A DNA stretch of 64,000 nucleotides from Skeletonema tropicum (Eukaryota > Bacillariophyta > Thalassiosirophyceae > Thalassiosirales > Thalassiosiraceae). The stretch is taken from positions 124,001 to 188,000 of the forward strand of contig CM074134.1 of the NCBI GenBank assembly GCA_037178625.1, given 5' to 3'. A program made the translations under genes and the position numbers. Shown one piece after another: positions 1-9,690 of the stretch. The first letter of the stretch is position 1. Each line of letters begins with the position of its first letter. Below the pieces are notes generated by a model that was not told the origin of the DNA, did no database searches, and saw only the letters and a list, made by a program, of their open reading frames with translations.

Positions 1-86
1 GCCTCCACAACTGTTTCTCAGATCGCACTCCAAGCCAGAAGACCTAAATAGTCTCCTGGCCAGGATTAGTTCAACCATATGGTTGT

Positions 87-3000
87 TTACGTCGTCGATT
101 TCTCGAGTTCATTGAGGACTGCGTCTATTGTCGGCTGTCCCTCCTCACGATACAATACTACTCTATTTGCGTGTTCCTCGGCTTCATCAGCCACACGTTG
201 TCGCTGAGGTGGCGGTAATGGTGGGCCGAATGCATTGAAATAGAACGATAATGTTCGTTGACTTTCCTTCCGCTGTTCTGCTCGCATCTCGACCGCTTGC
301 CTGCCTATCTTGAGGTGATGCACCCACAATCGCCTAGTAGCCAAATCCATATTGCTTATTTCGTCAATACTGTGATTTGCCCTCCGTTGGTGAAAGCCTG
401 GCGGCATCTCCTCTCGATGTTGACTGTACCATACCAATTGCTCTGCTAAATGTGCACTCTCTATTTGCTTGTCAAATGACTGAGTTCCATGAGCTAGTCT
501 GTTTCGCTCATGCCACTGCGGTAATGCAACTTCATACCAGATCAATTTTTGGAGTTGATAAAACTGCTGGTGGGCGTCCCCATGATGAGTACTCTCCAAT
601 GCTTGATACCATTCTTTTACCAGATATCCTCTGAAGAAGTCATCCCACCCGAGGTCACGTTGTGCTTCCAGTGCTTCCTGGATCCTCGGGTATTCTGATG
701 TGGTTCGAATCTCGCCCCCGTTTGCATATTGTTCTACCAAGTTTGCCACTCTGAGTAGTATTTTTCGTGATATTTTCCGGAGTCCTTTCTTCCGGAGTGC
801 TGCTATAATTGCAGCACGTTTCGCAGCCATATCCGGGTGGGAACATTGAAACACGTGTGCTATTGTTTCGTCGTCACACTGCCGACAGTTCGGACACTGC
901 GATACTTGTGTTTCATGTTGCTTCACGTGATTCACTGGGAGGAGGCCATGCATTAGTTTGCAGGTAAATCGCTGCTGGCTAAGGGTACTTTTCCGTCTCA
1001 CTTCCCCTATCGTCATCCAATACACATTGTCATATTGCTCGTCTGTCCATCCGTGTCTTCGCTTGATATATTTCCGGAGGATTGGTTCCCGACGCGCTTT
1101 GTTGACGTGGCTTCGCATCCCAGCTGTGATCCACTTATTCCCTATTCGTAAAACTGCTTTTGATCCCTCATACGGCATCTGTAATATTTCTTGCTCAGGT
1201 GGTAGTTGGATGGGATTCTCAATGGCTGCTGCCGTTGTTTCTCCCGCTAATTCGTCGCACGCAATGTTGATCAAAGCGTTGTCATCCAATCCATCCAAGT
1301 CTTTCTCTTTTCCCAATGCACTTTCCGTGGTTTCTAATGAATCGCAGTCACTTTCGTCCGGTTCCGTCTTCTTTTTGGCCGTATCTTGGTGTCCGCGGAC
1401 GTGCTGACTAATTACTCCAAATGGTAACTTCTGCCGTAGATGCTGTATTGCCATCAGAAGATCTCCTTCAGGTTGTATTGTGTCCCGTCCTGTCTTCATT
1501 GGCCGATTACTCGTAAAAGCACCTGACTCATTATCAAACCATTGAGTAATATCGTCGTCTGGCCCCAATTCTATGCCAAGATATTGTATGTGATACAGCG
1601 CTCGATACAACCCTTCCAATTCCGCTCGGTACGAGTTTACTGAGCTGACGTTTGTCATCAAAAAACATGCCTTGACATACTCGTTTTGATTAGTTGGGAT
1701 AATCCATGCTGCCGCTGCCACATTGTGCACTCGAAGGACAGAACCATCACTACCTGTCTTCTTTGGCTTCATTTCCGTGCCTGGTAGGTGTGTATTTTCG
1801 GTCACGTATCCCGGAGGCTTAGCTTCCTGCTGTTGTTGTTGTGCCATCTGATACGGACGGCGAGTCCATACACCCTCATCTACCTCTGTCATTTTCATCG
1901 GATAACACTCTAGCGGTATAGCGTTGACGTCACATTCATATTTGTAGAACCCACTTTGCACTGGTTGTTCTGTTAGCTTCTGAATAAAGCTTTCACCATT
2001 GGCTGTCTCTCCTCGTTTGTAGATCACCCCCTTACCTCGGTAGCAGTCATACCATGTGTTCCGTTTCACCGGAAACCACTTTCCAAGTGGTATGTCAAGT
2101 TCCATTGAATTGGTGTGGTGGTGGCGACTATCCAATCTATTGCAGAATGTTTCTCGTATACACCTACGAAACAAGGAGAACCACTTCTTCGGAGGGCATG
2201 GAATTTGCGGCCATCTCCAATCAGATCCCGCTACAAAATTGCCCCCCAGCGTTGTATTTCCGATATATTCTCCATTCTCAACCACTAGGTCTGCAAATGT
2301 GATCACTCGCATATAGATACGGACTGCATTGAGCTTTCTCAATATCGATGGCTTTATTTTCCGTCGAATAAATGCTTCCATAATTGATTGATCGCCTTCC
2401 CTCTGCAGTGCTGGGATTGTGGCATCTTCCATCCATATCGTAGCATCTATCTCAGCTAATCGATTTTTCAAGCTCACTAGTAGTCCATTGTCCATATATG
2501 TCAGCCTTTCTTTGTACTCAAACAATGGTGTTATCAGTATCAGGCCTGACTGCAGTTGCAATTCATCCAATGTGAAGAGAAAATCCTCCGCCAATGTCTT
2601 CCCATTTCGGAGCTGCTTGACAACATACTCTGACTGCAATTCAGTTTGCCTCGAATACATGTCTGGGATTTCCATCCCTCCTTGCTCCATAGGACCTCGA
2701 AGCAATGCGTCTGGTGAGTTCCTATTAAAGTGCATATATGGGAGGAAGTTGTTCCGTACGATTGTATCCATCTTTTTGCATTGTTTCTTACTGAATGACG
2801 TCAAGTGAAGGACGTAATCCAATGTTGGCATCAATCGTTGGTAGAGTAGTTGCTTCGTCTCACTTGCTGTCAAGAATCCCAAAGACGTAGACTTGGAAAT
2901 TCTCCTCAATTTCTCCATGATGACCTCGTACTCTTGCTTCTGGTTCCCATCGGGACACAAGTGGTATCCCAACCCTTTATTCGGTTGATTTGGTGACTTA

Positions 3001-6000
3001 AACTGTATCACTGACTTGGCACCTTTATGATCCTCCAAGAGGATTGTTCCATCTATTGCCATGATTGGTTTTAGTTCCCCTCGTACCACTTGCCACGCTA
3101 ATGCCTGCCACGCACATTTGTGGTAGGCAAGTGATTGGCCTGAATATCGTACGACCTCATTCCACATCGTAGAGCTCAATTTCATCCTTTCGATCAGTTC
3201 ATCCAGCGGTCGTTCACTGTCGTAATCTGCAGAGACATTTCCATCATTATCATCAACGTAGCTTACGTTATGACGCTTCATCATCCGTTCCCCGAAACAA
3301 CCATGTAATTCCAGTCCCGGTGCCAATTCTGCGTGCGTTTTCAGGATCCCACTACTACATGCCGTGAACAGCGCCGGATTGTCTGCTTTTCCTTGGATCT
3401 CTCCTGAAATCTGATAATCCCCTGGTTCTTCTGAGTATATATCATTCGATACCCCGAGCCCAGTTCTCACATTGCGTTTCATTCCGCGTAGTGCTTCCGC
3501 TCTTGCTCGCAGGATCCCGTCACTGAAGTTCCTTTTCGCCATTTCTATGTTCGACAATGACGGCTGCATTCGATCATAGCACGCTATACAGTCATAATAC
3601 AGCATGCCTATTGTTGATTTCTTTGCTCGTGCCGCTTCGAATGTCAACAATTTGATCATAGCTGCATCAATCGAGTTTCTATCTTTCCGAGATCCCCACT
3701 GTTCGTCTGACAGCTCCCCAGTAGACTCCATCTTTTTTGAAAACTCTCTTGCAAAAAATTTCAGTGCCGTGTTGAAATCAGCCTCTAATAACCCTATGAT
3801 TCGGAGTTGGTTTATCTGCCGGTTACCTTTTTTCTTTTCCAGCATTACATCCGTCATACTCTTCCATCGTTCAGGGGCAAAACCATATATAAACGGCAGG
3901 CTGATCATTATCGACAACCAATCTGCAAACTCATTGTCAGCTACCATAGCTTTCCACACCGTATAATGTAGGTCTCCATTAGAAGCAGTCTTTTCTTTGG
4001 CTTTTCGGAATGCCTCTTGCAGTTGAGCAGAAGTTATTGAGCCCACGGTTTCCTCCATTGCTACTTCTTTTTCTGATTGTTTGAGTTGACTCATCCACGC
4101 TGCTAGAGTATCACTAATCTCCATTTCTTCGTTCGTGGTTGGGTCTAACACTCGATAATTTCCTTCGAGTATTTGCTTCACCTCCTCAGTTCCCTCCGCA
4201 CTTATCAATTGCTGTACTGGGGGTTGAGTCGATGGCCCCCCTTCCATTGCTACCTGTTGCAAATGCCGTTTGTTCCGTTGTAGTATTCTACCTTCGATAG
4301 CCGTTTGGGATGTAATTGCCTCCCATAGGAACGGTGATTTGTCAATTATCTCATCTATCTTCAGTGTCCCATTTTCTCGGACAATTACTTTGACGGGATA
4401 TGCATTCTTATCCGGTACCTTCAATGAATGGTGGGCATAGAATTCTTTTTCCATGATTGGTTTTCCTTGAGACGTTTGTTGCATGACTGCATGCGTTTCA
4501 AATACTCCTTTATCATAATGGTACAATTCTTCCATATCTTCAGAGTACATCCACTCATGGCTCGGGACGTCTATGCGATCAAGTCCAACACGTTGCCCTT
4601 TTGTGAGGAGACTAAGCTTCCGATTCGTTGATGCTGCTCTTGTCGTTCGTATCATTGCGTTCATTTTAGCTTCCCAATCTCCGCCATCTTTTCTTGCCGA
4701 TGATTGAGCTTGAACTTCGAGCCATCCAATCCTCTTTTCTGCGCAATCCTTCTGGATTTCCCATAGCTCTTTACGTGCTTCCCTGACCTTTACTTTCAAA
4801 TCTTTAACTTTCATCTGCTCGTAATTACTCGTCAAATCATATCCAAGTCTTGCTGCAAGTTTGGTCAGTCCTACACTTGGGGTTGCTCGCCTACGCTGGC
4901 AGTCCAACATTGCCTTATACAGCAGTACTTTCTGCCCTGCCAACGTCAGTTCCGGACTGCGAAAGTAACCATATCGGCGACGTGATGTCTTTTTCAGAGT
5001 TGCCCTGATGATATCGGTATATTCCTTATCCAATGCGTTATATGCACGCTTCGCCTCCGTCGTACATCCTTCCTCATGGAACTTCGCAACTAGGATGGGA
5101 ACTTTAAGTTGAATGTTCTTGTCCTCCATCCCTTTTCTTAGCTCGTCCATGAACTTCTCCACCTTATCTTCTTGATGTAGGGTGAATTGCCTATTGATTG
5201 CATTTGGGGGGCGATTTATAAGGCCTCTGAACAACAATTTCTCATCAAAGTCAACCCACGCCATTGAATGATCGGAGTGCACAGCCTCATGAGACCCTAG
5301 GTACCCAATATGTCGTATCGCATGCTGAAGGCCTGCATCCATGAGGATGTAATCAAGTCTTTTCGTTCCTCTATTGTAAGTCCGTGGCATTTCCTCGAAC
5401 TTCCTATAGAATGGGTCCTCCAGAACTGCATTTTGTTGAAACTCTCGAAACTCCTTATCCGAGAATGTACTACCATTTGCATCCATCATTACTATTGGTC
5501 TATATCCCTTCGATCTTTTCTCCGCAATCAGCTTGGTGAGGTCATTGAGGATTTGCTTCCTCGGCCGAGGGTTAACTACTCCATCTTTCATCATTGCAGA
5601 CTGTTGATGGGTGTATGCTGTATTTGGCCCTGCATTTGAGGATTGACATACTCTATACGCCGTTATGACAACTATCCCTTCATCCCGGCTTCCTTGGAGA
5701 ATATGCCACGCAAATCTTCCATACTTGTCAGACCCTTGATGCCGAACTCGTCCCGTCACGTGGCCTGTAATAGTTTGTAGGACTCCTCCTGGCTGATATT
5801 TGATTCGATGGTCTATTGGTGGCAATGACGCATACTGAGTGTTAGCCATATTCTGAAACATTTGTCTCATATTCATATCAAAAATTCCTTTATTATTCGA
5901 TGTCCATGGGCGGTTCGTCTCGACGTATCCGCATATATCAATCCCAAGGTCATGGACTACCTCTATCTCGTTTGGTAGAGTATTGGTCCTCAGGACTTTG

Positions 6001-6182
6001 ATGGAGTTAATATTTTGAAACCCGAATCTTACTACTCCATCTTCATTTTGTCTAAGTTGCATTTTATCTCCCTTTGATTCCAAATTCGACACACTGCCGA
6101 TGATATCCTGTTCCTTCCGGGGCTTTGATTCATTGCAAACATTAACTTTTCTTTGATGAACTCTCTTTGTGTCCTCTTCCAT
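87..6182 (-). CDS. Non-LTR (LINE-type) retrotransposon polyprotein: endonuclease, reverse transcriptase, RNase H
   Basis: Single uninterrupted 2031-residue ORF. Residues about 50-315 form an exonuclease/endonuclease/phosphatase domain: QNIN at 56-59, E88, MDANG near 233-237, RLDYIL at 275-280 and SDH at 303-305. These are the metal-binding and catalytic positions of AP-type LINE endonucleases. Reverse transcriptase lies at about 760-1060, with a RIIGLLEADFN fingers motif near 788, the first catalytic Asp in YYDCIACYD near 861, and YVDD at 975-978. RNase H follows at about 1470-1600 (DGSV, AELEGL, DNESGAF, HVRGHQD), then a C-terminal CPNC...H...C zinc knuckle near 1761. The family nicks target DNA and copies its RNA there (target-primed reverse transcription). 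The intact frame and preserved catalytic residues suggest a young copy. The 3' end and any tail lie at or beyond the left window edge. High confidence on family; activity is inferred. Confidence 0.93.
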   Translation of the reverse strand: MEEDTKRVHQRKVNVCNESKPRKEQDIIGSVSNLESKGDKMQLRQNEDGVVRFGFQNINSIKVLRTNTLPNEIEVVHDLGIDICGYVETNRPWTSNNKGIFDMNMRQMFQNMANTQYASLPPIDHRIKYQPGGVLQTITGHVTGRVRHQGSDKYGRFAWHILQGSRDEGIVVITAYRVCQSSNAGPNTAYTHQQSAMMKDGVVNPRPRKQILNDLTKLIAEKRSKGYRPIVMMDANGSTFSDKEFREFQQNAVLEDPFYRKFEEMPRTYNRGTKRLDYILMDAGLQHAIRHIGYLGSHEAVHSDHSMAWVDFDEKLLFRGLINRPPNAINRQFTLHQEDKVEKFMDELRKGMEDKNIQLKVPILVAKFHEEGCTTEAKRAYNALDKEYTDIIRATLKKTSRRRYGYFRSPELTLAGQKVLLYKAMLDCQRRRATPSVGLTKLAARLGYDLTSNYEQMKVKDLKVKVREARKELWEIQKDCAEKRIGWLEVQAQSSARKDGGDWEAKMNAMIRTTRAASTNRKLSLLTKGQRVGLDRIDVPSHEWMYSEDMEELYHYDKGVFETHAVMQQTSQGKPIMEKEFYAHHSLKVPDKNAYPVKVIVRENGTLKIDEIIDKSPFLWEAITSQTAIEGRILQRNKRHLQQVAMEGGPSTQPPVQQLISAEGTEEVKQILEGNYRVLDPTTNEEMEISDTLAAWMSQLKQSEKEVAMEETVGSITSAQLQEAFRKAKEKTASNGDLHYTVWKAMVADNEFADWLSIMISLPFIYGFAPERWKSMTDVMLEKKKGNRQINQLRIIGLLEADFNTALKFFAREFSKKMESTGELSDEQWGSRKDRNSIDAAMIKLLTFEAARAKKSTIGMLYYDCIACYDRMQPSLSNIEMAKRNFSDGILRARAEALRGMKRNVRTGLGVSNDIYSEEPGDYQISGEIQGKADNPALFTACSSGILKTHAELAPGLELHGCFGERMMKRHNVSYVDDNDGNVSADYDSERPLDELIERMKLSSTMWNEVVRYSGQSLAYHKCAWQALAWQVVRGELKPIMAIDGTILLEDHKGAKSVIQFKSPNQPNKGLGYHLCPDGNQKQEYEVIMEKLRRISKSTSLGFLTASETKQLLYQRLMPTLDYVLHLTSFSKKQCKKMDTIVRNNFLPYMHFNRNSPDALLRGPMEQGGMEIPDMYSRQTELQSEYVVKQLRNGKTLAEDFLFTLDELQLQSGLILITPLFEYKERLTYMDNGLLVSLKNRLAEIDATIWMEDATIPALQREGDQSIMEAFIRRKIKPSILRKLNAVRIYMRVITFADLVVENGEYIGNTTLGGNFVAGSDWRWPQIPCPPKKWFSLFRRCIRETFCNRLDSRHHHTNSMELDIPLGKWFPVKRNTWYDCYRGKGVIYKRGETANGESFIQKLTEQPVQSGFYKYECDVNAIPLECYPMKMTEVDEGVWTRRPYQMAQQQQQEAKPPGYVTENTHLPGTEMKPKKTGSDGSVLRVHNVAAAAWIIPTNQNEYVKACFLMTNVSSVNSYRAELEGLYRALYHIQYLGIELGPDDDITQWFDNESGAFTSNRPMKTGRDTIQPEGDLLMAIQHLRQKLPFGVISQHVRGHQDTAKKKTEPDESDCDSLETTESALGKEKDLDGLDDNALINIACDELAGETTAAAIENPIQLPPEQEILQMPYEGSKAVLRIGNKWITAGMRSHVNKARREPILRKYIKRRHGWTDEQYDNVYWMTIGEVRRKSTLSQQRFTCKLMHGLLPVNHVKQHETQVSQCPNCRQCDDETIAHVFQCSHPDMAAKRAAIIAALRKKGLRKISRKILLRVANLVEQYANGGEIRTTSEYPRIQEALEAQRDLGWDDFFRGYLVKEWYQALESTHHGDAHQQFYQLQKLIWYEVALPQWHERNRLAHGTQSFDKQIESAHLAEQLVWYSQHREEMPPGFHQRRANHSIDEISNMDLATRRLWVHHLKIGRQAVEMRAEQRKESQRTLSFYFNAFGPPLPPPQRQRVADEAEEHANRVVLYREEGQPTIDAVLNELEKSTT

Positions 6183-6397
6183 TCGCCCGGTCGGATGATC
6201 TTCTCCACCACGTGCTCCGCCACCTGCTCGTCGTCGATTGTGTGGTTATTGCTATGATGGGAGTTATTGTTATTGTCTTCATACTCGTTTTGGGCCAGCT
6301 GACACTCTATTTCTTCCGGGTTTTGTGGTTTCCCAACTTCCCTTTGATGAGGCTTCATCTCGGGGTGACTTTTATCGTTATTAGGTTCTACCATCAT
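6032..6397 (-). CDS. Short upstream ORF overlapping the LINE ORF (possible ORF1 remnant)
   Basis: 121-residue ORF just 5' of the large retrotransposon ORF on the same strand. Its last 150 bases overlap the start of the large ORF in another frame. It is hydrophilic, rich in Asn, His, Glu and Gln, with an N/H-rich stretch, and has no nucleic-acid-binding motif I recognise. LINEs often carry a small ORF1 before ORF2, and overlap in a different frame would suit frameshifting or reinitiation. The ORF is short and could also be 5'-UTR sequence open by chance. Function unknown. Confidence 0.4.
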   Translation of the reverse strand: MMVEPNNDKSHPEMKPHQREVGKPQNPEEIECQLAQNEYEDNNNNSHHSNNHTIDDEQVAEHVVEKIIRPGEWKRTQREFIKEKLMFAMNQSPGRNRISSAVCRIWNQREIKCNLDKMKME

Positions 6398-6513
6398 CTA
6401 TTCCTCTAGTGCTTCATGGCCTATACGATACATTATTGCACTTTACCCGCCTTCTTCCTTTCTTTTGCTCGGCTTTTGCTCGGCCTTTCGCTCTTTAAGG
6501 TCTGATACTAATA

Positions 6514-6580
6514 GTTAGAAATGATAAAGTCACTGTCCCAGTAATCGATTTACTGGGACAGTGACTTTATCATTTCTAAC
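6514..6580. repeat. 67-bp perfect hairpin: two abutting transposon ends
   Basis: Arms of 31 bp (6514-6544 and 6550-6580) are exact reverse complements around a 5-base loop TCGAT. The right arm is the outer part of the left end of the MITE at 6550-6909. The left arm has the sequence and orientation of that MITE's right end. This is therefore a solo end of a second copy lying next to the intact one. Confidence 0.85.
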
Positions 6581-6909
6581 ATAATGCAAGTCACCAGTCC
6601 GTTCCTAGATTGATGACAGGATTACGAGCCTTGACAGGACCGTAAGTCCATGCCATCTCTAGTCTATTACTGGAGACAGGAGTAGGCTAGCGCAGGGCAC
6701 ACCTTACAGCGTACACCTACATAGGGTGGGAAGTACATTACTAGTATTCCTCTAGCTAGATCTTTATCTCTTAGTCCGCCTACCCGCAGTAGTATTTCCT
6801 CTTATCCATACCTCTCTCTCTAGGTGGGAAATAGAGGCTTTTTTACCTCGCTGGACTCGAACTGGTGACTTGCATTATGTTAGAAATGAGAAAGTCACTG
6901 TCCCAGTAA
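6550..6909. mobile_element. 360-bp MITE with 49-bp terminal inverted repeats
   Basis: Left end 6550-6598 and right end 6861-6909 are inverted copies differing at 1 of 49 positions. Both begin TTACTGGGACAGTGAC read inward. The ~260-bp interior has no convincing ORF, so this is a non-autonomous element. The ends place TA next to the terminus, which would fit Tc1/mariner-like mobilisation, but no target duplication is clear because the left side is joined to another element end. An inner segment at 6852-6862 resembles a pol III B box in reverse (one mismatch), without a recognisable A box or tRNA fold. Confidence 0.8.
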
Positions 6910-7602
6910 TTTTCAGGACCATGCGAGTTGATGGTGAAGGCGGCCCCAGAGCTGTACACGGAATATGTGATAGTTGGGAAGAATGGTACCCGAATGTTAT
7001 ACGTGGAAATGCAGAAGGCGCTTTATGGAATGTTGAAATCGGCCCTTCTCTTTTACCTGAAGCTTCTCGATGATCTGACCAAAGCTGGATTCAAACTCAA
7101 CCCTTATGACCCATGCGTGGCGAACAAGACAGTTGCCGGGAAACAGCTCACTGTAGCGTGGCACGTTGACGATCTGAAGATTTCTCACGAAAATCCAGCT
7201 GTAGTAGATCGATTCATCAAATACATCGACGACATCTACCCAGGGGTAACAATCCAACGTGGAAAGGAACTTGAGTACTTAGGGATGACGCTGGACTACT
7301 CGGTAGAGGGAGAGGTCACGTTCTCACAGGTCCCATACATCTGCGAGATGTTGGAGGAGTTTCCCGAGGAGCTAGGGTCGGCTGCGGCGACGCCTGCTTC
7401 GGAGAATCTGTTCAAAGTGGATGAAGCCTCGACAGCGCCCAAACTATCAGTCGAGCGGAGTGCCATCTTCCATCAATTTGTAGCGCAGCTGCTATTCATC
7501 TCAAGCAGGTCAAGACGGGACATCCAAACGGCGGTAGCCTTCCTGACAACGAGGGTGAAGAGTCCTGATGAACATGACTGGGGCGAAGTATCTTTGATTT
7601 AA
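6910..7602 (+). pseudogene. Ty1/Copia reverse transcriptase fragment
   Basis: About 230 codons matching the middle of a Copia (RVT_2) polymerase. It contains ALYGM, the FKLNPYDPCVANK motif, HVDDLK (the YVDD-box equivalent), YLGMTLDY, and a FLTTRVKSPD segment at the end. Gag, protease, integrase, the first part of RT and RNase H are all missing. The frame is open from 6910, directly after the MITE end, and is cut near 7588 where a hairpin-bearing repeat begins. Diatom genomes are rich in Copia elements (CoDi lineages); assignment to a lineage would need a tree. It is a dead fragment bounded by other elements on both sides. Confidence 0.85.
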
Positions 7603-8135
7603 TTTTCGAACGCCGACCCCATGCCTGCGAGAGGCAGGCGATGGGGTGGGCGGCAGATTGGTCTATGTTCTCGCAGTCGCACGCATGATTGGGCTAAAAG
7701 CTGTAAAATCCTTTTCCTTTTCTTTCGCATTGCTATCCATTTATTTCATTGCTCAAGCAGGCAACATCGCTTTATTCGATCAATCGAATTGATGGTATTG
7801 TACGGTTGTACGAAAGTGCGTGAAACCACGGGAACCGTGAAACGAATCGATAGCGTGTGATACGAATTGCTGTAACATTCGTAACGATTCGAACTTGAGG
7901 GGTAACGAAATGTAACAATGACTTCGCCTAACAAAATCCCTTCCCGCAATAATTTTTTCGCTTCCGACTTAAGGATTTCCCGCAATTTCTTGAACGAATG
8001 TGAACAACCCTGGATTCTTGAGTATTCGTTTTTGTTCTTGGCGCTTCACGGGTCCCTCCCCGTTCGCGATTATTGTGAGTGCCTTTCGAAAGAATCAGGG
8101 AAATGGTGTGGCATTCCAACTAGGGTGCACCGTGT
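7588..8135. repeat. Non-coding direct repeat, copy A
   Basis: Begins at a GTATCTTTGATTT junction inside the Copia fragment and carries a GC-rich hairpin at about 7615-7647 (ACCCCATGCCTG against CAGGCGATGGGGT, one bulged base). It shares a series of blocks, in order, with copy B at 8227-8680: the hairpin, ATTCGATCAA, GATTCGAACTT, GGGGTAAC, CCTTCCCGCAATAATTTT, GGGTCCCTCCCC and AATGGTGTGGCATTC. The copies are diverged and differ in length. They could be solo LTRs or a tandem non-autonomous element; I cannot decide. Confidence 0.7.
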
Positions 8136-8226
8136 GCGAGTAAAAGAGGAGAGATAAAGCAGTACTCTAGAGGCGCATGCACGTAGCTGAGGCCGAACGA
8201 TGAGCGGCAACCTCAGGAAGTCACAG

Positions 8227-8680
8227 GTATCTTGATTTTCGAACGCTGACCCCATGCCTGCGAGAGGCAGGCGATGGGGTCAGCGGCAGATTCTTCTCAC
8301 TACTCACTAAATATTGAGATATGTAATAAAATCCTTTCTTCTAGCATTGCCTAGCCGTATCATAGCTTATGCGGGCAGCATTACTACTTATTCGATCAAG
8401 CCAAACGAAAGGATGCAAAAAGAATCGCTGTAATATTTGTGTGACGATTCGAACTTACTTCAGGGGTAACAAATGTAACAAAGACTAACCCTAACAAAAT
8501 TCCTTCCCGCAATAATTTTCGATCTTCCACTTTAAGGATTTCGCGCAATTTTACCCAGATCATGCGATTCGACAGATAGATTTCGATTTCAGCGCTTCAT
8601 GGGTCCCTCCCCACTCCGCGAATATTGAGATGCCTTTGCAATGCATTTTGGGAATGGTGTGGCATTCTAACAAGAACCAA
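8227..8680. repeat. Non-coding direct repeat, copy B
   Basis: Second, shorter copy of the repeat at 7588-8135, starting with GTATCTTGATTTTCGAACGC. Its hairpin at 8246-8285 is stronger than in copy A: an 11-bp GCTGACCCCAT stem base plus a GCCTG/CAGGC top with one bulged G. It ends after the shared block GAATGGTGTGGCATTC. No ORF of note. Confidence 0.7.
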
Positions 8681-8772
8681 CATGACAAATGAAGATGCCA
8701 AATCCTTCTTTCATCTCTTCAACAATGCAAGAGACTTCCTAGAAGAACACTACAGACGTACTGGACACATGT

Positions 8773-8796
8773 AACAACAACAACAACAACAACAAC
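8773..8796. repeat. (AAC)8 microsatellite
   Basis: Eight uninterrupted AAC units directly after a 29-codon ATG-to-stop stretch (8682-8774). That stretch has coding-like composition but no recognised similarity. From here to about 9280 I see no gene. Confidence 0.9.
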
Positions 8797-9281
8797 TTAA
8801 GAGTGCGAACTCTTTAAACATCGATTGAAATGATCTAAGCTACTTTACGTAGCTCAGAGGCATTGGAGGAGACAGCGGGTAAAGTTGTTGACGAAGGAAC
8901 GCGTCAGGCTTTACGAACAACTTGGAGGGCCCAGGCCTGCCACAAGTCAAGCTGCAACTGCAACTCTGTCTAAAGATCTATCCCTGTAGGTGCAGAATGG
9001 GTCCCCTATAGATCTAGACACGGCAAAAGAGTAAGAGTACCCATTGAAGACCATCATAGGTCGGCTAATCTTATAAACTGTGGTCCTCTACTGCGTAATG
9101 GCATGAGGATTGAAAAGGCTCAGATGCATGGCAACATGAGCATCTGCATCAGACTTGAATGTCGGGAAAAGCCTTTTGTGAAACAACACCTTTTATAGTT
9201 CGACGGCGAACGTTAAGCCCAATCTATCATTTTGAATTATGTCATAGATCTAAGCGTGGTAAAGCTAAAAAACTCACTCAC

Positions 9282-9690
9282 TCACTTGTCTTCCTCTGAT
9301 GCATCCCTGAGGAAGTACTCGATTGCTCGTTTGACGTGCTCAATTTGTATTGAGGGGTACATCGCTTCGATATCTAAAGTCACGATAGATGATTGAGATC
9401 TCTTGATATTCAACTTCTCTAGGTCTTCTTTTAGTTGCAAAGCGTGCTTGATTGTTTTCCTTGAGTATTCGACATTGTTCCTATCAAATCGCTTTCAAGC
9501 CTCCCGTCCAGAATCTGCAGAACAAGAGTTGGTATGTGAAATCTTGACCGCTCGGTGCTCCTCGGGTCACTAACATAGTATCATTCAGTACCGAACGCTT
9601 TCGTCGGTCTCGTTGAAGCTATGTATGTTGTAAATCTTGGGTTTGGACCCCCTTCTGAGTTGTACGTGGGCTGGATTTGGAGGTAAAAGT
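9282..9690 (-). pseudogene. Reverse-transcriptase relic of another class
   Basis: On the minus strand, 9282-9490 reads a ~60-residue segment ending at a TGA. It contains SSIVTLDIEAMYPSI followed by IEHVKRAIEYFL, the pattern around the first catalytic Asp of Penelope-like and related RTs (LDxxxxYPSI). Upstream (up to about 9690) another frame gives PYFYLQIQPTY...NPRFTTYIAST, which resembles the preceding RT fingers motif. A TGA and at least one frame change separate the two parts. It is distinct from the LINE and Copia elements nearby. The family label is tentative because the palm YxDD box is absent. Confidence 0.45.

Noticed and set aside
958..1407. 149-codon plus-strand ORF inside the LINE region
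   Set aside because: It is opposite the RNase H part of the retrotransposon ORF, whose motifs establish the minus strand as coding.
6840..6909. tRNA gene or SINE suggested by a GGACTCGAACT box on the MITE's right side
   Set aside because: The T-arm does not pair, no A box or anticodon arm can be drawn, and the sequence is better explained as a MITE end.
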